Under the pieces are notes generated by a model. It ran no database searches, was not told where the DNA came from, and was given only the letters and a program-made list of their open reading frames with translations. A stretch of DNA of 64,000 nucleotides from Caldilineae bacterium (GTDB taxonomy: Bacteria > Chloroflexota > Anaerolineae > Epilineales > Epilineaceae). The position numbers and the translations under genes were made by a program. Location: the NCBI GenBank assembly GCA_020634625.1, contig JACKBJ010000003.1, positions 1 to 64,000 on the forward strand, given 5' to 3'. Below, piece after piece: positions 61,827 through 64,000 of the stretch (positions are counted from its first letter, which is position 1; the number at the start of each line of letters is the position of its first letter).

Positions 61827-64000
61827 CTACAAGAGCGCGTGCAGCTGGGCCTCGAGCCCTTCGAAGCCCGCGCCGTCGAAGCAGTAGCGCGGCTCCAGGA
61901 AGCGGCCGCGGAGGGCGCGCACGGCCGGCTGCCGGTCCCGGTCGTCCAGCACCACGTCGCCGATCAGCTCGGCCAGCTCGCCGAAGTCGGCGGCCGCCAT
62001 GCCGAAGCGGGTCATCTCGGCCACGCCCAGCCGCAACGCGCCGGCGGCCGTGAAGCCCTCCTCGTCGGGCAGGGACTGGTAGTTGCAGATGATGCCGCTG
62101 TCCTCGAGGCGCCGAGCGACCTCGGGCCCCTGCGCGTAGCCGACCTCGACCAGCACCTGGTGCGTCTCGGTGTAGTCCAGGCTCGGGTCGCCGGCCACCG
62201 CCAGCCCGCGCTCGGCCAGGGCGCGGGCGAAGGCTTTGGCGTTGGCGATCACCGCCGTCTGGTAGGCGTCCTTGAAGTGGTTCATCTCGTAGGTCGCCAC
62301 CAGCAGGCCCAGCAGGCTGCCCAGGTGGTGGTTGGACACCGAGCCCGGGAAGGCCCGTCGGCTGATCGACTCCCAGAGCGGCCAGCGCGCGTCGTCCGGC
62401 TCGAAGCGGCCGGCGACGATGCCGCGCTGGGTGCCGAAGAAGGTCTTGTGGGTCGATCCGGTCACGAGGTCGGCGCCCTCGGCGAAGGGGTCCTGGAAGT
62501 GCGGTCCGACCAGGCCCAGCACGTGGGCCATGTCGACCATCAGCACGGACGCGATGCCGGTGTCGTCCAGGAAGGCCCGGATCTCGGCCACCGGCTCGGG
62601 GTGCAGGATCACGCTCTTGCCCAGGACGATCAATTCGGGCTGCTCGGCTTCGATCCGCTGGAGCGTGGCCGGCAGGTCGATCCGGTAGGGGTTGTCGGCC
62701 CGAACCGGAAAGTGGCTGACCGCCGGCCGCTCCGTCCGTGGGTCGCGCGCCACGCAGTCGCGCAGCGCGCCCATCGGCTGGGCGCTCAGGTGGCCGCCCT
62801 TGCCCAGGTCGTGGTTCATCACCCGGCGCATGCGCCGCGGCTCGGCCTTGCGGTCGGAGCGGTTGAGGAAGTCGACCATGGCGCTGAAGACGACCGTGTT
62901 GGCCATCTGGCCGCTGACCAGGCGGGTCTCGACCTGGGGACAGCCCAGGTAGGCGCGCAGCTCGGCCTCGAGCCGCGCCTCGACCGAGCGGATGAAGTCG
63001 ACGCCCTGGTAGTAGAAGACCTCGGCCTCGTAGAAGGCCGGCAGCGGGCGATGCTCGCCGTAGCGGAAGGCCGGGTCCATCACCGAGGCCAGCCGCGCCA
63101 GGGGCGAGAGCGTCATCTCGGAGGGGATGAGGTTGATGCAGTCGCGCTGCCGCCAGCGGCCGTTCTCGAGGGTTTCGGTCAGCAGGCGGCGCAGAGCGGC
63201 CGGCGGGTCGGCCGTGGCCCGCTCCTCGGGCTCGGCCGGGTGGTCGTGGATGATCGGCCGGGCGTAGGGTGGCGCCTCGCCGCGCAGATGGTAGGGCACG
63301 ATCCGCGCCGCGACCCGCCGGCCGCGGAGCTCCAGCCAGAGCGGCGCGTCCTCGAGCAGGTCGCAGTCGAGGTAGGCCAGGGCGATCGAGCGCAGCCCGT
63401 GCCGCTCGCCCGGCCGCGCGTCCAGGCCCTCGCCCTCGAGCTCCCAATAGGGCACCCGCGTGCCGCTGGTCACCCAGCCCACCGGCTGCTCGCCGCGGTA
63501 GACCGGCGTGCCGGCGCGGGCCAGGCCCCGGTCGGCCAGGGCCAGCGGCTGGACGAGCCGCGGCAGGTCGGCGCGCAGGCGGTAGTCGCGGTCCAGGATC
63601 CCCACCAGCGCCGCCTGCTGTCGCGCCAGCGCCTCCCGGCCGACGAAGTCGCCCTTCAGCGGCGAGAAGCTGACCGCGAAGCGGAAGGTCGACAGGGCCA
63701 GGATGGGGATCTCGCCACCCGCCGGATCGAGGCCCAGCTCCTGGCCGTAGAGCGGCAGGCCGGCTTCGAGCCGCAGCGTGTCGCGCGCGCCCAGGCCGAC
63801 CGGCGTGGCGCCGGCCGCCACCAACGCGTCCCATAGCCGCGGGCCCTCCTCGCGCGCCGCGAAGAGCTCGAAGCCCAGGGGCTCGCCGGTGTAGCCGGTG
63901 CGCGCCAGGCGCGCAGGGACGCCGCCGACGCAGGCGAGCCCGACGCGGTTGCGGCGCGGCTCGGGCAGCGCGCCCGACTCGAGCAGCCCTTCCAGCAGGC
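61827..64000 (-). CDS. Fusion of glycine cleavage T protein and serine hydroxymethyltransferase (5' end outside window)
   Basis: The frame is open from the window edge (64000) to the stop at 61827, giving about 723 residues. The first about 240 are the C-terminal part of GcvT: 'RTGYTGEPLGFELF', 'VGLGARDTLRLEAGLPLYGQ', 'SPLKGDFVGREAL', then the barrel domain ending near 63284. After a linker of about 30 residues, an SHMT starts at about 63197: 'INLIPSEMTLSPLA', 'YYQGVDFIRSVE', 'VDMAHVLGLVGPHF' and the PLP-lysine motif 'VTGSTHKTFFGTQRG'. GcvT makes methylene-tetrahydrofolate from the aminomethyl group; SHMT uses it with glycine to make serine, so the fusion joins consecutive steps. The SHMT half is divergent. 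The N-terminal extent is unknown. Confidence 0.9.
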   Translation of the reverse strand, partial: LLEGLLESGALPEPRRNRVGLACVGGVPARLARTGYTGEPLGFELFAAREEGPRLWDALVAAGATPVGLGARDTLRLEAGLPLYGQELGLDPAGGEIPILALSTFRFAVSFSPLKGDFVGREALARQQAALVGILDRDYRLRADLPRLVQPLALADRGLARAGTPVYRGEQPVGWVTSGTRVPYWELEGEGLDARPGERHGLRSIALAYLDCDLLEDAPLWLELRGRRVAARIVPYHLRGEAPPYARPIIHDHPAEPEERATADPPAALRRLLTETLENGRWRQRDCINLIPSEMTLSPLARLASVMDPAFRYGEHRPLPAFYEAEVFYYQGVDFIRSVEARLEAELRAYLGCPQVETRLVSGQMANTVVFSAMVDFLNRSDRKAEPRRMRRVMNHDLGKGGHLSAQPMGALRDCVARDPRTERPAVSHFPVRADNPYRIDLPATLQRIEAEQPELIVLGKSVILHPEPVAEIRAFLDDTGIASVLMVDMAHVLGLVGPHFQDPFAEGADLVTGSTHKTFFGTQRGIVAGRFEPDDARWPLWESISRRAFPGSVSNHHLGSLLGLLVATYEMNHFKDAYQTAVIANAKAFARALAERGLAVAGDPSLDYTETHQVLVEVGYAQGPEVARRLEDSGIICNYQSLPDEEGFTAAGALRLGVAEMTRFGMAAADFGELAELIGDVVLDDRDRQPAVRALRGRFLEPRYCFDGAGFEGLEAQLHALL

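Noticed and set aside
61767..63836. 689-codon plus-strand frame opposite the GcvT-SHMT fusion
   Set aside because: The minus strand carries diagnostic GcvT and SHMT motifs; the plus frame has none.

Overview
The window suggests a GC-rich bacterium of the phylum Chloroflexota (inference). The main reason is a set of secreted proteins with Thr/Pro/Ser/Ala linkers ending in or leading into a 'YLPLL'-like motif. They sit beside housekeeping genes (dnaK-grpE, a SigA-type sigma factor, scpB-cmk, glmS) and clear sigma70-type promoters of the form TTGACN / TANNNT. No rRNA gene or other marker is present to fix the taxonomy.

Positions 1-8618 differ from the rest: visibly lower GC, long gaps, and mobile-DNA genes. 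These are a tyrosine integrase (6123-7265), a RadC-like JAB protein, a conserved small mobile-DNA protein, a two-gene operon with a small HTH protein, an IS66 transposase relic, and secreted or lipoprotein cargo. The region ends exactly at the 3' end of a tRNA-Arg(CCU) gene (8619-8691, minus strand). I read it as the right part of an island integrated at that tRNA; its left end lies outside the window. Near the left edge, about 700 nt (172-869) hold no gene but an unusually dense set of perfect stem-loops, a candidate large structured RNA.

From 8.9 kb the chromosomal backbone begins: an ATPase, two large secreted surface proteins, an O-antigen-ligase/TPR protein, grpE and dnaK (minus strand), sigA, an acyl-CoA thioesterase, a CorC-type CBS protein and cytidine deaminase. 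A minus-strand operon follows (ECF sigma, zinc-finger anti-sigma, von Willebrand A protein), divergent from a second ECF sigma gene with its putative anti-sigma partner. Then come a family 5 substrate-binding lipoprotein and a full peptide ABC importer operon (binding protein, two permeases, two ATPases).

From 37 to 46 kb lie a DNRLRE-type secreted protein, scpB-cmk-DUF1461, plsC, and glmS with a GT4 glycosyltransferase and a VanZ-like gene. The 619-base glmS leader contains what I read as a glmS self-cleaving ribozyme, with a compensatory base change in its P2.2 pairing. From 46 to 57 kb are a lipoprotein, a DUF2723 protein, a PIG-V-like mannosyltransferase and two tandem giant NHL/VWA proteins.

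The last 6 kb, all minus strand, hold a two-component system, an acidic repeat exoprotein and a COG4705-type membrane protein. The last two share a 16-bp promoter box at identical spacing. At the right edge is an open-ended fusion of glycine-cleavage T protein to serine hydroxymethyltransferase.
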